The notes beneath the pieces are model-generated. The model saw only the letters and a program-made list of their open reading frames with translations. It was not told the DNA's origin and searched no databases. Position numbers and translations under genes: made by a program. 64,000 nucleotides of DNA from Trichomonas vaginalis G3 (Eukaryota; Parabasalia; Trichomonadida; Trichomonadidae): NCBI RefSeq assembly GCF_026262505.1, contig NC_067204.1, positions 10,945,797 to 11,009,796 of the forward strand, written 5' to 3'. Below are positions 20,130 to 29,630 of the stretch, one piece after another. Within the stretch, counting starts at the first letter, position 1. Each line of letters opens with the position of its first letter.

Positions 20130-20609
20130 ATGGGTCATACAGAAGGCCTTCGCCACGCTACACGCTATCTTTTCGCTCGCAAATTCCGCAAGCACGGAGC
20201 TCCAGCACCATCAATCACACTTCGTACTTTCCGTATTGGTGACATCGTTGACATCAAGGTCAATGGTGCTCTCCACTCTGGCATGCCAAACCGCGTTTAC
20301 CACGGTGCCACAGGTATTGTCTGGAACGTTTCTCCACACGCTGTTGGTATCCTTGTAAAGCGCCGCGTTAACAACCACATCGCTCCAAAGAGAATCTACG
20401 TTCGCACAGAGCACGTCTTCCCATCCAAGTCCAAGAACGATTTCGTTGCACGTTGCCAGGCTAACCTCAAGGCTCACGAAGAAGCCAAGAAGGCCGGAAC
20501 AAAGATTGCTCTTCCAAAGCGCCTTCCAGCTCAGCCACGCGCTTCCCACGTTGTTAAGCCAGAGCTCATCCAGACAATCACAGATGCTCCATTCCGCGAG
20601 AACTGGTAA
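20130..20609 (+). CDS. RPL21: 60S ribosomal protein eL21, copy 1
   Basis: The protein has 159 residues, the usual eL21 length. Conserved blocks include RHATRYLFARKFRKHG, RIGDIVDIKVNGALHSGMP, YHGATGIVWNVSPHAVGI and RIYVRTEHVFPSKSK. It is a component of the large ribosomal subunit that binds rRNA near the central protuberance. C-rich codon choice contrasts with neighbouring genes, as expected for a highly expressed gene. The leader contains an out-of-frame ATG at 20099, 31 nt upstream of the coding ATG. Confidence 0.97.
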   Translation: MGHTEGLRHATRYLFARKFRKHGAPAPSITLRTFRIGDIVDIKVNGALHSGMPNRVYHGATGIVWNVSPHAVGILVKRRVNNHIAPKRIYVRTEHVFPSKSKNDFVARCQANLKAHEEAKKAGTKIALPKRLPAQPRASHVVKPELIQTITDAPFRENW

Positions 20610-20814
20610 AAGTATATAGATTTGAACGACTGTGAGATTTTACTATATAAAACAAGAGAAAACTGATGATAGCCGCTGATTGTAAAATTATATTTTGGAA
20701 AAAAAGAGGAAAAAATATGAGGGAAATTATGAACTGTTCAAATAATTGATATTTAAGTAATAGATGTTAAAAACAATTTGATCAATTATTTGTAAATTTA
20801 TATAAAAAAGCTTT

Positions 20815-21294
20815 TTACCAGTTCTCGCGGAATGGAGCATCTGTGATTGTCTGGATGAGCTCTGGCTTAACAACGTGGGAAGCGCGTGGCTGAGCTGGAA
20901 GGCGCTTTGGAAGAGCAATCTTTGTTCCGGCCTTCTTGGCTTCTTCGTGAGCCTTGAGGTTAGCCTGGCAACGTGCAACGAAATCGTTCTTGGACTTGGA
21001 TGGGAAGACGTGCTCTGTGCGAACGTAGATTCTCTTTGGAGCGATGTGGTTGTTAACGCGGCGCTTTACAAGGATACCAACAGCGTGTGGAGAAACGTTC
21101 CAGACAATACCTGTGGCACCGTGGTAAACGCGGTTTGGCATGCCAGAGTGGAGAGCACCATTGACCTTGATGTCAACGATGTCACCAATACGGAAAGTAC
21201 GAAGTGTGATTGATGGTGCTGGAGCTCCGTGCTTGCGGAATTTGCGAGCGAAAAGATAGCGTGTAGCGTGGCGAAGGCCTTCTGTATGACCCAT
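20815..21294 (-). CDS. RPL21: 60S ribosomal protein eL21, copy 2 (inverted)
   Basis: It encodes the same 159 residues as the copy at 20130-20609, with no differences found by eye, and shares about 220 bp of upstream sequence including Inr and upstream ATG. The 3' regions diverge right after the stop. Both copies appear functional; identity implies a recent duplication or ongoing conversion. Confidence 0.97.
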   Translation of the reverse strand: MGHTEGLRHATRYLFARKFRKHGAPAPSITLRTFRIGDIVDIKVNGALHSGMPNRVYHGATGIVWNVSPHAVGILVKRRVNNHIAPKRIYVRTEHVFPSKSKNDFVARCQANLKAHEEAKKAGTKIALPKRLPAQPRASHVVKPELIQTITDAPFRENW

Positions 21295-21331
21295 TCGACA
21301 AAAAGGACGGCCAAAACCGCTTCATGACGAT

Positions 21332-21339
21332 AAAAGTGA
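21332..21339 (-). promoter_or_regulatory. Initiator of eL21 copy 2
   Basis: TCACTTTT on the minus strand, the mirror image of 20085-20092, with the same spacing to the start codon. Confidence 0.7.
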
Positions 21340-21560
21340 CAAAAATACTATGAAATTACTGTTAAAATAACACGAAAAATATACATAACTATCAACATAG
21401 TATTGAAATAATTTGTTAAATGTTGATTATGAAAATTTCATTTTTCTTCTTGCTGATATCTTGATAAAAATACAACATACATCAGCACATACACATCAAC
21501 ACAAAAACAAATGAACAAACACAACAAAATATTTATGAATTACTTGAATTCAGCCTATTC

Positions 21561-22243
21561 ATGAACAGGAGATTGTCTTATCCTCTTCGAAATCTTTAAG
21601 ATTCTGAACGCACAGTCAAAAATAAGTCTATAACTTGGAATTATGAACTATTAATGAAATGATATTATAATTCAGATGGCCTTCAAGGTTAATCCTCGGA
21701 AGATTTTAGAAGAAACTTGTGAAGAAAGTAACTTGAGAAGCTTCTGCGGTGTTCTTACTGATTATGTGAGCAATGATCATGCGTTATCCTGAATTGAAGA
21801 TGAGACGTGATTCTTCAAAAATTGAAATCTTAATTGTGTTATTTAAGTCGCTTAGTAATTGAAAGACTAAGTTTGGGATACCCCTATTATCTGATATCTT
21901 CTCGTTTGTCCAGTTAGTCTTTGATAGTTCTTGGTCTTCCTTCGATTCCTCATGTTATTCCAGATTCAGTTACAAAGCCATTTATAAAGTGAAAGACATT
22001 GATTACAATCTGCGGTTAGAGAATAAACAATAGTTGCTAAATTCTGCATCTGCCTGCGTACAGATTAGAAATATTCAAATTCACGAATTTGAAGTTATTA
22101 GAAATTGGAAACGACAAAACCCTTCCTTAAGCTATTGCATTTTAACTGTGACGGAATAAACAATCCATTGTAATCTTTTTGTTTGAAGGAAAATCTTGGA
22201 AAACGATGACAAATCTCCGAGAAGTTCGTTTTTAATTTTATAT
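21561..22243. other. Intergenic, less AT-rich than other spacers
   Basis: About 680 bp without a convincing ORF or RNA gene. It directly adjoins the right end of the eL21 inverted repeat. Confidence 0.4.
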
Positions 22244-22255
22244 TCAAATTTCAGG

Positions 22256-22666
22256 ATGAGTGAAAAGACATCAAGGACTGCTGCAGGAGCTCAGCCACCG
22301 CCTTTGGGCATTTTCAGTTCTGTTCCTGATCCAATAGATGTCCAATTTAATCTTCGAGAATGCCCATTTATTACATTTAAAAAGAGAGTTGATAGAACAA
22401 CAGCATCAATATATGATTTGATGTATATTGTCTCTAAGCATCATGGCGGTACTGTTTGCCCTGAAGATGTCCACATTTTAATTAAAGTAACGGATGATGA
22501 ATTCAGACCTGTAACAGATTTTACTCAAAGATTATCAGAATTCGATAAACCTACAAACGAACACCCAGAAGAAGAGCAAAATGCTCCCGATTTAATATTT
22601 TATTATGATTTTACTCCAGTTTCGGGCAGTTTATTAACTATTCCCAAGTTAGATAACCAGAAATAA
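22256..22666 (+). CDS. Hypothetical small protein
   Basis: The ATG at 22256 gives 136 residues; the longer frame begins with TTG. TCAAATT at 22244-22250 is a plausible initiator, as at 9094. The N-terminus is Ala/Pro-rich. The core (DVQFNLRECPFITFKKRVDRTTASIYDLMYIVSKHH...) alternates short strands and a helix, and could be a ubiquitin-like beta-grasp fold. That is a guess; no family is recognised. Confidence 0.65.
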   Translation: MSEKTSRTAAGAQPPPLGIFSSVPDPIDVQFNLRECPFITFKKRVDRTTASIYDLMYIVSKHHGGTVCPEDVHILIKVTDDEFRPVTDFTQRLSEFDKPTNEHPEEEQNAPDLIFYYDFTPVSGSLLTIPKLDNQK

Positions 22667-22986
22667 AGTTTTGCGATGTTTTTTATCCATATTCTGCATT
22701 ACTTTACTTTCATTAGAATATTTTTACTTACTCTACTAAACCCTGTCTGATTTAAAACTTTACAAACATTCCAACTTCATATGTTATTATATCTTATAAA
22801 TTCTAAATTACAGATACTAAATATTGAATATAATCATTAATTTGTTTTAGATTAAACTATATATTTGTAATATATAATCTACAATATCATAAATTTATCC
22901 TAACTCTCATTTATTGAAAGAAAACACAGCATATATAACACGTTTTGAAGAAAAATAGTAAATTTAACGAATCAAGTTTGAGTATT
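22667..22986. other. Convergent intergenic spacer
   Basis: Very AT-rich region between two 3' ends; nothing recognised. Confidence 0.5.
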
Positions 22987-24150
22987 TTAGAATGAAACAT
23001 CTAAATAGAAGCCCAACATCAAAACAAAATGAAAATGAGATAGTGGACCACAATCTACTGATATATGGTTGAACTCAATTACAGTAATAATGAGTTTACC
23101 ATTTCCGGACCAGATTCCAGGGATATCTACAACATCATGAAACAAATACTTATCTTTTTGAGTGAGAGCATATTTCTTCTTCCCAAGAGATTTGTATAGA
23201 GAATCATGAGCTTCAATATCTCCTTTAGGTATTTTAGCATCAATTGTCAATGCCCATGAGCTCCCTCCGCCAGCACCTGCATTTCCGTTGTGAGATGCGA
23301 AGCCACCAAACCAACCAGCTCCTGCTCCAGCTCTATCACATTCGCCATCTCCCTTCGGAACACCATACTTCTTATTTTTGGAGCCATCCTTTTGAGCTGT
23401 TTCGCCCGATCCAAATGTAAATCCAAATGTAGAGTTCGCAACACGATTTCCATCATATTTCCCATTAAACCAAAAACCTTGTGCCACCAGGCCACCTCCT
23501 GCACCACCAGAGCCATCATCATCATTTCCGAACGGAACTGGCGAATAGTTGTCGCTTCCACCTCCCGCACCGCTCACTATTACGCGATGCCAAAGATCGT
23601 TTTGTTCAAATTTGACAGCGGTTTGGCCACCACCACTTCCCGTTCCCCAAAAGTCATCTCTGAAGTACCAGTTTGTCGCATGGCCACCGCCTCCATAACC
23701 ACCCTTGACCCAATTTTTAGGAAGGTAGTTATTCGGTGAGCCTGACAAAACTTTTTCGTTATACCGATAGTCTCCTTTTCCACCGACAGTCGCATATGAC
23801 CTTAATGTTTTTCGGATGCTGATTACGCCGGAAATATAGCCACCAGCACCGCCTCGATCGCCTTTCTTATTGCAGCCGACATTACCTTTCGATGAAGCGA
23901 ATGTATTTTTATGGCAAACACCATCTTTATCTATGAATGAACTTATTGCATCTTTTCTAAAGCCGCCTGAAGCACCATAAAGCTCAAATAGATACGTTCC
24001 AGGGGAAAGATCAATTATATAGTCTGTGCATTCGGATGTAGATTTACAAGGATAGATAAATGTATATTTTTTCCTTAATGAATCCTTGATCACATGGACA
24101 CCATCAATCACTCGTCCATAGGAGGCATTTTCAAATTTATACGATATCAT
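22987..24150 (-). CDS. Glycine-rich ALK/LTK-type domain protein
   Basis: The product has 387 residues. After an N-terminal segment with FIYPCKSTSECTDYIIDL, the chain matches the glycine-rich domain of ALK/LTK receptors (Pfam Gly_rich type): ...PGTYLFELYGASGG..., many GG and GGG turns, GGYISGVISI...YATVGGKG, and GAGGGSSWAL near residue 300. Such domains are expanded in trichomonads. No signal peptide is visible. The C-terminus (residues about 370-387) is hydrophobic (FHFVLMLGFYLDVSF), weakly suggesting a membrane anchor. Function is unknown; surface interaction is inferred. Confidence 0.75.
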   Translation of the reverse strand: MISYKFENASYGRVIDGVHVIKDSLRKKYTFIYPCKSTSECTDYIIDLSPGTYLFELYGASGGFRKDAISSFIDKDGVCHKNTFASSKGNVGCNKKGDRGGAGGYISGVISIRKTLRSYATVGGKGDYRYNEKVLSGSPNNYLPKNWVKGGYGGGGHATNWYFRDDFWGTGSGGGQTAVKFEQNDLWHRVIVSGAGGGSDNYSPVPFGNDDDGSGGAGGGLVAQGFWFNGKYDGNRVANSTFGFTFGSGETAQKDGSKNKKYGVPKGDGECDRAGAGAGWFGGFASHNGNAGAGGGSSWALTIDAKIPKGDIEAHDSLYKSLGKKKYALTQKDKYLFHDVVDIPGIWSGNGKLIITVIEFNHISVDCGPLSHFHFVLMLGFYLDVSF

Positions 24151-24851
24151 ATTAGCATGCTATTTTATATTTTCAGGAAATTAATGAGATGATAAATTAC
24201 TTGAAATTTAATCGAATTTTATGAAATGATGTTTAGCATTCTAAGGTCAAAATATCTGAATTCATCTTTTTAATATTCAAATGTAATAAAATAAACAAAT
24301 TGGAATGAGCGGCAATATTTTCCAGTGTTTACTAGCTAGAATCTTTTGCTGTAATATCTAAGAACTACTAGTTCATTGTTTCAACAACAAAAAATTCCAA
24401 CGGTGGTTGGGTTCATGATGAAGCTGCATAAAATTAATGTCATTTGACACAAATTGACATGTAAAACATTGAATTACGATCCAACGACACCAATTTCAAT
24501 ATTGAACAAAATGATGATCCGCATAACATAACGTATCGCCACATTTCATTGCAAATCATTTTAATTATATTTCCGTATGAATTGATTTTTGTAAATTAGA
24601 TACAGAGAATCTTAATAATTGTATTTTCATGAATTTTTCTTTAAAAATCTTAATGAAGCTATCTTCACGAGATATTTATATCAATAATCAAAAAAAAAAT
24701 ATAATTAAATCAATTGATTTTCAAGATTTCATATCTTTCAATATTAATGGTTCCTTCATTGGTATGTAACTATTTACATCTCGATACTCTATTCTTTGAA
24801 ATATAATTTATTTTCAAAAAAATGTTAAAATAGTTTGTAAAATTTGTTAAT
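24151..24851. other. Intergenic, nothing recognised
   Basis: About 700 bp of AT-rich spacer between the glycine-rich gene and the 3' end of the discoidin-like pseudogene. Confidence 0.5.
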
Positions 24852-25526
24852 TTATTCAATCTTTGTCTTTCCATTTCTAGAGATGTGGCCAATTATGCTT
24901 ACATCGTCATCATCATCGTGATAGGAAATAAATCCATCATCCACAGCATTTCCATCTTCTTCAATAACATTTCCATACACCTCAAACTTATTGATGGCAA
25001 TGCATGGTGGATAACCAGGGCATGGCTCATTTTGGAAAATTCGGACGTATTTGCCTGTGTATTCCTTATCGAGCTTGTATGTCTTCTCCTTGCAATACCT
25101 CATTTCAGAATCTTTATCAACTCTGTGGATTTCTTTCCATGTTTGATTATCATCCGAAATTTGAAGAGATCATGAATATAAGCAGCAATCAAAGCAGCCA
25201 TAATAACCATCATCGCAGCAGCATCCAGTATAGCAACATCCGCAACGGATGAAGTAACTATTAATTTTGAATTTTCTTGATTTCAAGGAATATGTGATGT
25301 AAGGGTGCTCTTTATATGTATGTGGGCAGTTAGAGCACCAATCATATTTTTTATCCCATGGGTAAATAGAGTATTCCGGTAAAGTCATCTGCATCGTTCC
25401 ATTTATCTGTTGTTTGGATGATCCACTGGTATCAATAACAACAAGTTTATCATTGAATGTTTTTGCAAATATACCAGGCTGGTATTCTTCTTTTGAAAGG
25501 GAGATTAACAAAGAAAGAAAACTCAT
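24852..25526 (-). pseudogene. Discoidin-like Cys-rich protein with an in-frame stop
   Basis: It is a paralogue of the gene at 25573, read from the ATG at 25526 to a stop at 24852. A TGA at 25170-25172 replaces the TGG (Trp) codon that follows CCLYS in the intact paralogue. The frame continues unchanged beyond it (ISDDNQTWKEIHRV...) and stays well conserved to the end (DDDDDVSIIGHISRNGKTKIE). It is either a very young pseudogene or a sequencing error. Termination would leave 118 residues lacking the second half of the fold. Confidence 0.85.
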
Positions 25527-25572
25527 TCAGAAATTTACTTCAATGAAAATTTGACAATTGTAAAGAAAAGCA

Positions 25573-26241
25573 ATGATTTCATTGTTTTTCAAACAAATCA
25601 TCAGTACTGATGAAAAACTTATATTTAAGAAGGTATATAATGATAAAATAATCTCCCTGGATGTCAGCGGTAACTCGAAACAGTATATCAATGGATCAAT
25701 GCAATTAACAAAGCCAGAATATGCAATTTATCCATGGGATAAGCGTTATGATTGGTGCTCAAATTGCATTTATGATTACAAAGAATACCCATACATTATT
25801 TTCTCATTGATTGGCAGGAAATTCAGATTTAATGGTTACTTACTTCGCTGCGGATGCTGCTATGACGGTTGCTGCTGCGATGATGGATATGGCTGCTTCG
25901 ACTGCTGCCTCTATTCATGGAAGCTTTTAATCTCAGACGACAATATTACTTGGAATGAAGTTCACAAAGTTGAAAAGGACTATGAAATGATCAGATGCAA
26001 GGAAAAGAGCTACAAGTTCGAGAAGACATATACTGCTAAATACATCAAGCTCATTCAAACAGCAAATTGCCCAGGATATCCAGCTTGCATTGCAATTAAT
26101 AAGATTGACTTCTATGGCGATACCCTCTTAACTGATGTTCAAGCTGAAGCAAATGATGATTTTGTATCTTTCCATGACGATGACGAAGATGTAAGCATTA
26201 TTGGCCATATTTCTAAGAATGGCAATGTAAAATTTGATTAA
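25573..26241 (+). CDS. F5/8 type C (discoidin)-like protein with Cys cluster
   Basis: The protein has 222 residues. The fold resembles F5/8C domains: ...SLDVSGNSKQYINGSM, YPYIIFSLIGRKFRFNGYLLR, SWKLLISDDNITWNEV, and KYIKLIQTANCPGYPACIAINKIDFYG. A loop of about 20 residues (CGCCYDGCCCDDGYGCFDCC) is inserted where F5/8C domains normally have none. The tail is acidic (FHDDDEDVSIIGHISKNG). There is no signal peptide or membrane segment, so it is probably intracellular. It is divergent from its paralogue, with 46 bp between the ATGs. Ligand unknown; metal binding by the Cys loop is inference. Confidence 0.75.
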   Translation: MISLFFKQIISTDEKLIFKKVYNDKIISLDVSGNSKQYINGSMQLTKPEYAIYPWDKRYDWCSNCIYDYKEYPYIIFSLIGRKFRFNGYLLRCGCCYDGCCCDDGYGCFDCCLYSWKLLISDDNITWNEVHKVEKDYEMIRCKEKSYKFEKTYTAKYIKLIQTANCPGYPACIAINKIDFYGDTLLTDVQAEANDDFVSFHDDDEDVSIIGHISKNGNVKFD

Positions 26242-26547
26242 ATAGTTTTATTATATATGATATTTTTTATTAGAAATTTAATAACAATATTCTTGGCCTT
26301 TATTTCGGATATGAAATATCTCAAATAAAGGATTATCCTTTATGATTATCAGAATAGGATTGACTTCATGATTTTTAAATAATTTTAAAGCAGATTTCAT
26401 GAGATTTAGAGTATTTATCACATAATCTAAATCATTTTTACCTAGATTTATAAATGATTTCAAAATAATATTATAAATGATTACTAAAATTGTTCTAGTG
26501 TTTATTCAAAAGAGTTAATGCTAAATATTTTTTAAAATTTTATCAAT
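26242..26547. other. Convergent intergenic spacer
   Basis: About 300 bp, AT-rich. A 61-codon frame on the minus strand (26278-26463) lacks support. Confidence 0.5.
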
Positions 26548-27402
26548 TTAGAAAAATGTAAATGGAGAAATTCTTCCTCTGTTCTTTGCTTCAGGCCATT
26601 TCTTAATGAGGTTATTTCTCTTCTTTTCAGCCCAGATAAACATTGTAGTTCCGCCACAAATAGTGAAGAAGAAAGAAATCAATAAACCGCTATAGATGGA
26701 GAAGAAGATCCATCCAGAAATCTCAAAGGTATAGTTAGGGCATGCAATTTGGTCAAATAAAAAGCCTTTTGGAAGATAATGTTCCTTTGAGCCCTTTGGA
26801 CGAAGATTTGCGAGTCCAATATGGCAATAAAGGTTCAAGCATTCACAGACGAACCAGCATGGTATAGCAAGGATCTGGTATAAGTGTAATCCTTTTACAG
26901 AAAGTGATTTATCGTATAAATTATAGTTAACTAAGATTGTGAATGTCCAATAGTAAACTACATTTCTCATGCTATCGGCTAATGGCATTGTTGCATGTGA
27001 AAATGTATGAACCCAAATACTTTCGTAAATTCTTTTAGCGTAATGAAGCTCCCACATGATGATTCCAATTGTAAAATACGAATTCCATACCAATTTGTTG
27101 CGTAAAATGAGTAAAAGAAGTGGACAAATAACAAATGGGCCGCAATATTCAAGTAAAAATGATGTTCTCCAGCCAATTTGTGGTCCCATATCTTTAATAA
27201 TGAAAGTTGTAGCTCCAACGTCTTTTATTTTTGTATTTTCAGCAATTGGAACGTTTTCTCCATTTTTATTATAAACAATTCTAACTTGTTTACGAATAAT
27301 ATTGGTTTCTTTAACAGCTTTGTCAAATAAGAGTGCACCTAATGCTTCTTCTGGGACGTCAACGTCGAATGTATTAAATTGATATCTTAATTGAATCTTC
27401 AT
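26548..27402 (-). CDS. TECR: Very-long-chain enoyl-CoA reductase (TECR/Tsc13 family)
   Basis: The protein has 284 residues from the ATG at 27402 (MKIQLRYQF); the longer frame begins with TTG. Residues 1-70 resemble the ubiquitin-like N-terminus of TECR. Then come KDMGPQIGWRTSFLLEYCGP, HYAKRIYESIWVHTFSHATMPL and the C-terminal steroid-5-alpha-reductase domain with PNYTFEISGWIFF. About five to six membrane segments are visible. It catalyses the last step of the ER fatty-acid elongation cycle, trans-2-enoyl-CoA to acyl-CoA with NADPH. The C-terminus (RGRISPFTFF) resembles the family's basic end. Confidence 0.88.
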   Translation of the reverse strand: MKIQLRYQFNTFDVDVPEEALGALLFDKAVKETNIIRKQVRIVYNKNGENVPIAENTKIKDVGATTFIIKDMGPQIGWRTSFLLEYCGPFVICPLLLLILRNKLVWNSYFTIGIIMWELHYAKRIYESIWVHTFSHATMPLADSMRNVVYYWTFTILVNYNLYDKSLSVKGLHLYQILAIPCWFVCECLNLYCHIGLANLRPKGSKEHYLPKGFLFDQIACPNYTFEISGWIFFSIYSGLLISFFFTICGGTTMFIWAEKKRNNLIKKWPEAKNRGRISPFTFF

Positions 27403-28008
27403 TAAATTTTCTGAATGCCTCAATAATTTATTTCACATGTTTTTGGTACTCAATTCAAATAACGATTACGATGCTAAGCAAAACTTCGATTTTACTGAAA
27501 TTTCAAAATGAAATTTCTCAAAATAGACAGAAAAGATGGGCTTTGATATTTGTTGCATAATATGAGCTCATGCGAGTCATATATATGGCACTATATATAA
27601 AGATTCCACAATGAATTAGTGCTTCTAAAAACACGAAAGTACCACAAAAAAGTCCAGGATAAAGATGAGTTAGAGATATCAAATAGTCTAGCGTGTGTCA
27701 TAGCCAACCATATCTTATTGCATTCTATGTAGATTCATCTTGCTGCATGGGCAGGATTCGCTTGAAAATTTAACTTTCACAGAGAATTTCCTTCATTTTA
27801 TTTTCATCGGTGAAAAAAATTTTCTCGAATAGTTTTGTTTAATCAGCTAATTTGCATGAAAAATCATCTACATATCACTGATGAAGTTAGTTTGCGCAAT
27901 TAAAACCAATACGGTAACCAAAGATGAAGTCATCTACCGGTTTTGAAATCATTCAATTCAATTTTTGAGGGCTGATTTTCCGTTCGATAACTTTTTTTTC
28001 TCAAAGAC
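27403..28008. other. Divergent intergenic region
   Basis: About 600 bp between TECR and pyrophosphatase, presumably holding both promoters. TCTCAAAGAC directly before the ATG at 28009 is a weak initiator candidate. Confidence 0.4.
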
Positions 28009-28716
28009 ATGACTGTACAAGTTGCAGACGAAGTCGATGATCATGTTATGATGAAGGATGGCCTTCAAATCTCTAAGGAGGATAGAGAGTATCATGAATA
28101 CATGGACTCCCTTTATAAGAAGATTGGCGGACAAGGCAAAACAATTAACATCCCAACAGAGAGATCATTATCTGTTGCACATCCATGGCATGGAGTTTCT
28201 ATTGGCCCATCATTCCCTGATATTGTTTCGGCTGTAATTGAAATTCCAGCATTATCTCGTGTTAAAACCGAGCTTGATAAGCCGTCAGGACTTCTTAAGG
28301 TCGACAGAATTCTTCACTCTTCTGTTATTTATCCAGCAAACTACGGCTTCATCCCAGAAACATTGGCTGAAGATAATGACCCTCTCGATATTTTAGTTCT
28401 TTGCCAGTTATCAGTACCACCGCTTGCTTTAATGCGCGTTCGTCCTATTGGCATTATGCCAATGGTTGATGGTGGCGACCCAGATGATAAGATTATCGCA
28501 GTTGCTGTCTCTGATCCAGAGTACAATATTTACTACGATGTTAGTGAACTTCCACCATTCAAGCTCCTTATGATCAACCAATTCTTCAATGATTATAAGA
28601 CTCTTGAACGCAAGGAAGTCCGCACATTCAAACCAATGGGCGCTGGCCATGCTAAGAGAATTATTAAGCAATGCTATGATCTTTACCATTCACATTTCAA
28701 GGTTGAGACCAAATAA
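28009..28716 (+). CDS. PPA1: Soluble inorganic pyrophosphatase (family I)
   Basis: The protein has 235 residues. The metal-binding signature DNDPLD is at residues 122-127 (Asp122, Asp124, Asp127), preceded by YPANYGFIP. AHPWHGVSIG near residue 57 is characteristic of the plant/bacterial-like subclass rather than the animal/fungal one. It hydrolyses pyrophosphate to phosphate with Mg2+ in the cytosol, pulling biosynthetic reactions forward. There is no organelle presequence: the N-terminus (MTVQVADEVDD) is acidic. Confidence 0.93.
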   Translation: MTVQVADEVDDHVMMKDGLQISKEDREYHEYMDSLYKKIGGQGKTINIPTERSLSVAHPWHGVSIGPSFPDIVSAVIEIPALSRVKTELDKPSGLLKVDRILHSSVIYPANYGFIPETLAEDNDPLDILVLCQLSVPPLALMRVRPIGIMPMVDGGDPDDKIIAVAVSDPEYNIYYDVSELPPFKLLMINQFFNDYKTLERKEVRTFKPMGAGHAKRIIKQCYDLYHSHFKVETK

Positions 28717-29272
28717 AATAAATATGATTTAATATACCTCAGTTATTTTCATTAATTAGACTATATACTGCAAAAGCAACATGGATTCTCTATTCCAAAT
28801 TTCGAAATTAATTTTGAAATTTTGATCAACGTTGTAAATATCTAAAACCATAAAAACAACTTTATAGATAAAGAATATTAATTAGGTTTTTACTTCTTGG
28901 CTTGAAAGAATAAAAATATTATAGATTTTTTTCAAATTCAAAGGGATATTGCTTTTACAAGAAAGTTTATAGATGTAAATAGTGCAAATAACTATTAATG
29001 AAGCTGCATTTTGTCAAATGCAAGAATAAATTTCGAATTTATGAGGAAAATGTATTTCCTGAATATAATCCTCTTTCGCATCAAAGAGAATTACATATAC
29101 CTTGAATAATAACTTCTGATTTAATGCTATTCCAATAGTCAAAATAATATATGCATCAGAAAGTTAAAATTCAAGTAAATTAGAATTATCTAGGTCATGG
29201 TAAATGTTCAATTAACTGTCTGTAAGTTTTCGAGTAAGTAAGACTATTTTGTGTTATTATTTTTGGATTTTT
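28717..29272. other. Convergent intergenic spacer
   Basis: About 550 bp, AT-rich, no recognised feature. Confidence 0.5.
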
Positions 29273-29602
29273 TTAAACAAATGCATTGAATCCAGTATAT
29301 GTTGTTATAGTGAAGTCTTTTTCACCGCATATTTCTTTAATAGTAAGCTGTCGCTTTGCAATATGTTTTTCATCGACTAATTTTTGATGAATACTGCTAA
29401 TTTTTTCTCTTTCTGACTTGATATGCATAAGGATCAATCTTAAGTTTTCAAGATCAACTGTTTTTGGATCCAAATCAAAATTATTAATAATTGCTTCATT
29501 ATTTCTGAGTTTCATATTCACATCTTGTCTAAACAAACCTATTCTTTCAATTGCTTGCTGGTCAGCCTCTGTCTCGAAGCTATCCCATATAGGGGTAATC
29601 AT
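29273..29602 (-). CDS. Hypothetical small helical protein
   Basis: The protein has 109 residues (MITPIWDSFETEADQ...), mostly alpha-helical with coiled-coil tendency in the middle (LRLILMHIKSEREKISSIHQKL). No family is recognised. It is supported as real by its position: its ATG lies only 28 nt from that of the divergent Hsp70 gene, and TCATTTTTT on the minus strand (about 29625-29633), partly inside the Hsp70 start codon, is a candidate initiator. Confidence 0.6.
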   Translation of the reverse strand: MITPIWDSFETEADQQAIERIGLFRQDVNMKLRNNEAIINNFDLDPKTVDLENLRLILMHIKSEREKISSIHQKLVDEKHIAKRQLTIKEICGEKDFTITTYTGFNAFV

Positions 29603-29614
29603 ATGAAATTTTTG

Positions 29615-29622
29615 TCACTTTT
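29615..29622 (+). promoter_or_regulatory. Initiator of the Hsp70 gene
   Basis: TCACTTTT with +1 at A29617, giving a 14-nt leader to the ATG at 29631. This placement supports use of the first ATG, and thus the hydrophobic N-terminus. Confidence 0.7.
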
Positions 29623-29630
29623 ATTAAAAA

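Larger units (their letters stand above)
19864..21560. repeat. Inverted duplication of the eL21 locus
   Basis: The arms are about 748 bp (19864-20611 and 20813-21560) and look essentially identical over promoter and coding region. They flank a unique 200-bp spacer. The copies face each other, so transcription converges. The arms end a few bases after the stop codons and about 220 bp upstream of the initiators. Confidence 0.95.

Noticed and set aside
20110-20549. Alternative-frame ORFs across both eL21 copies
   Set aside because: Shadows of the eL21 coding sequence; the eL21 frame is unambiguous.
23247-23795. ORFs opposite or out of frame within the glycine-rich gene
   Set aside because: Shadows caused by GC-rich glycine codons.
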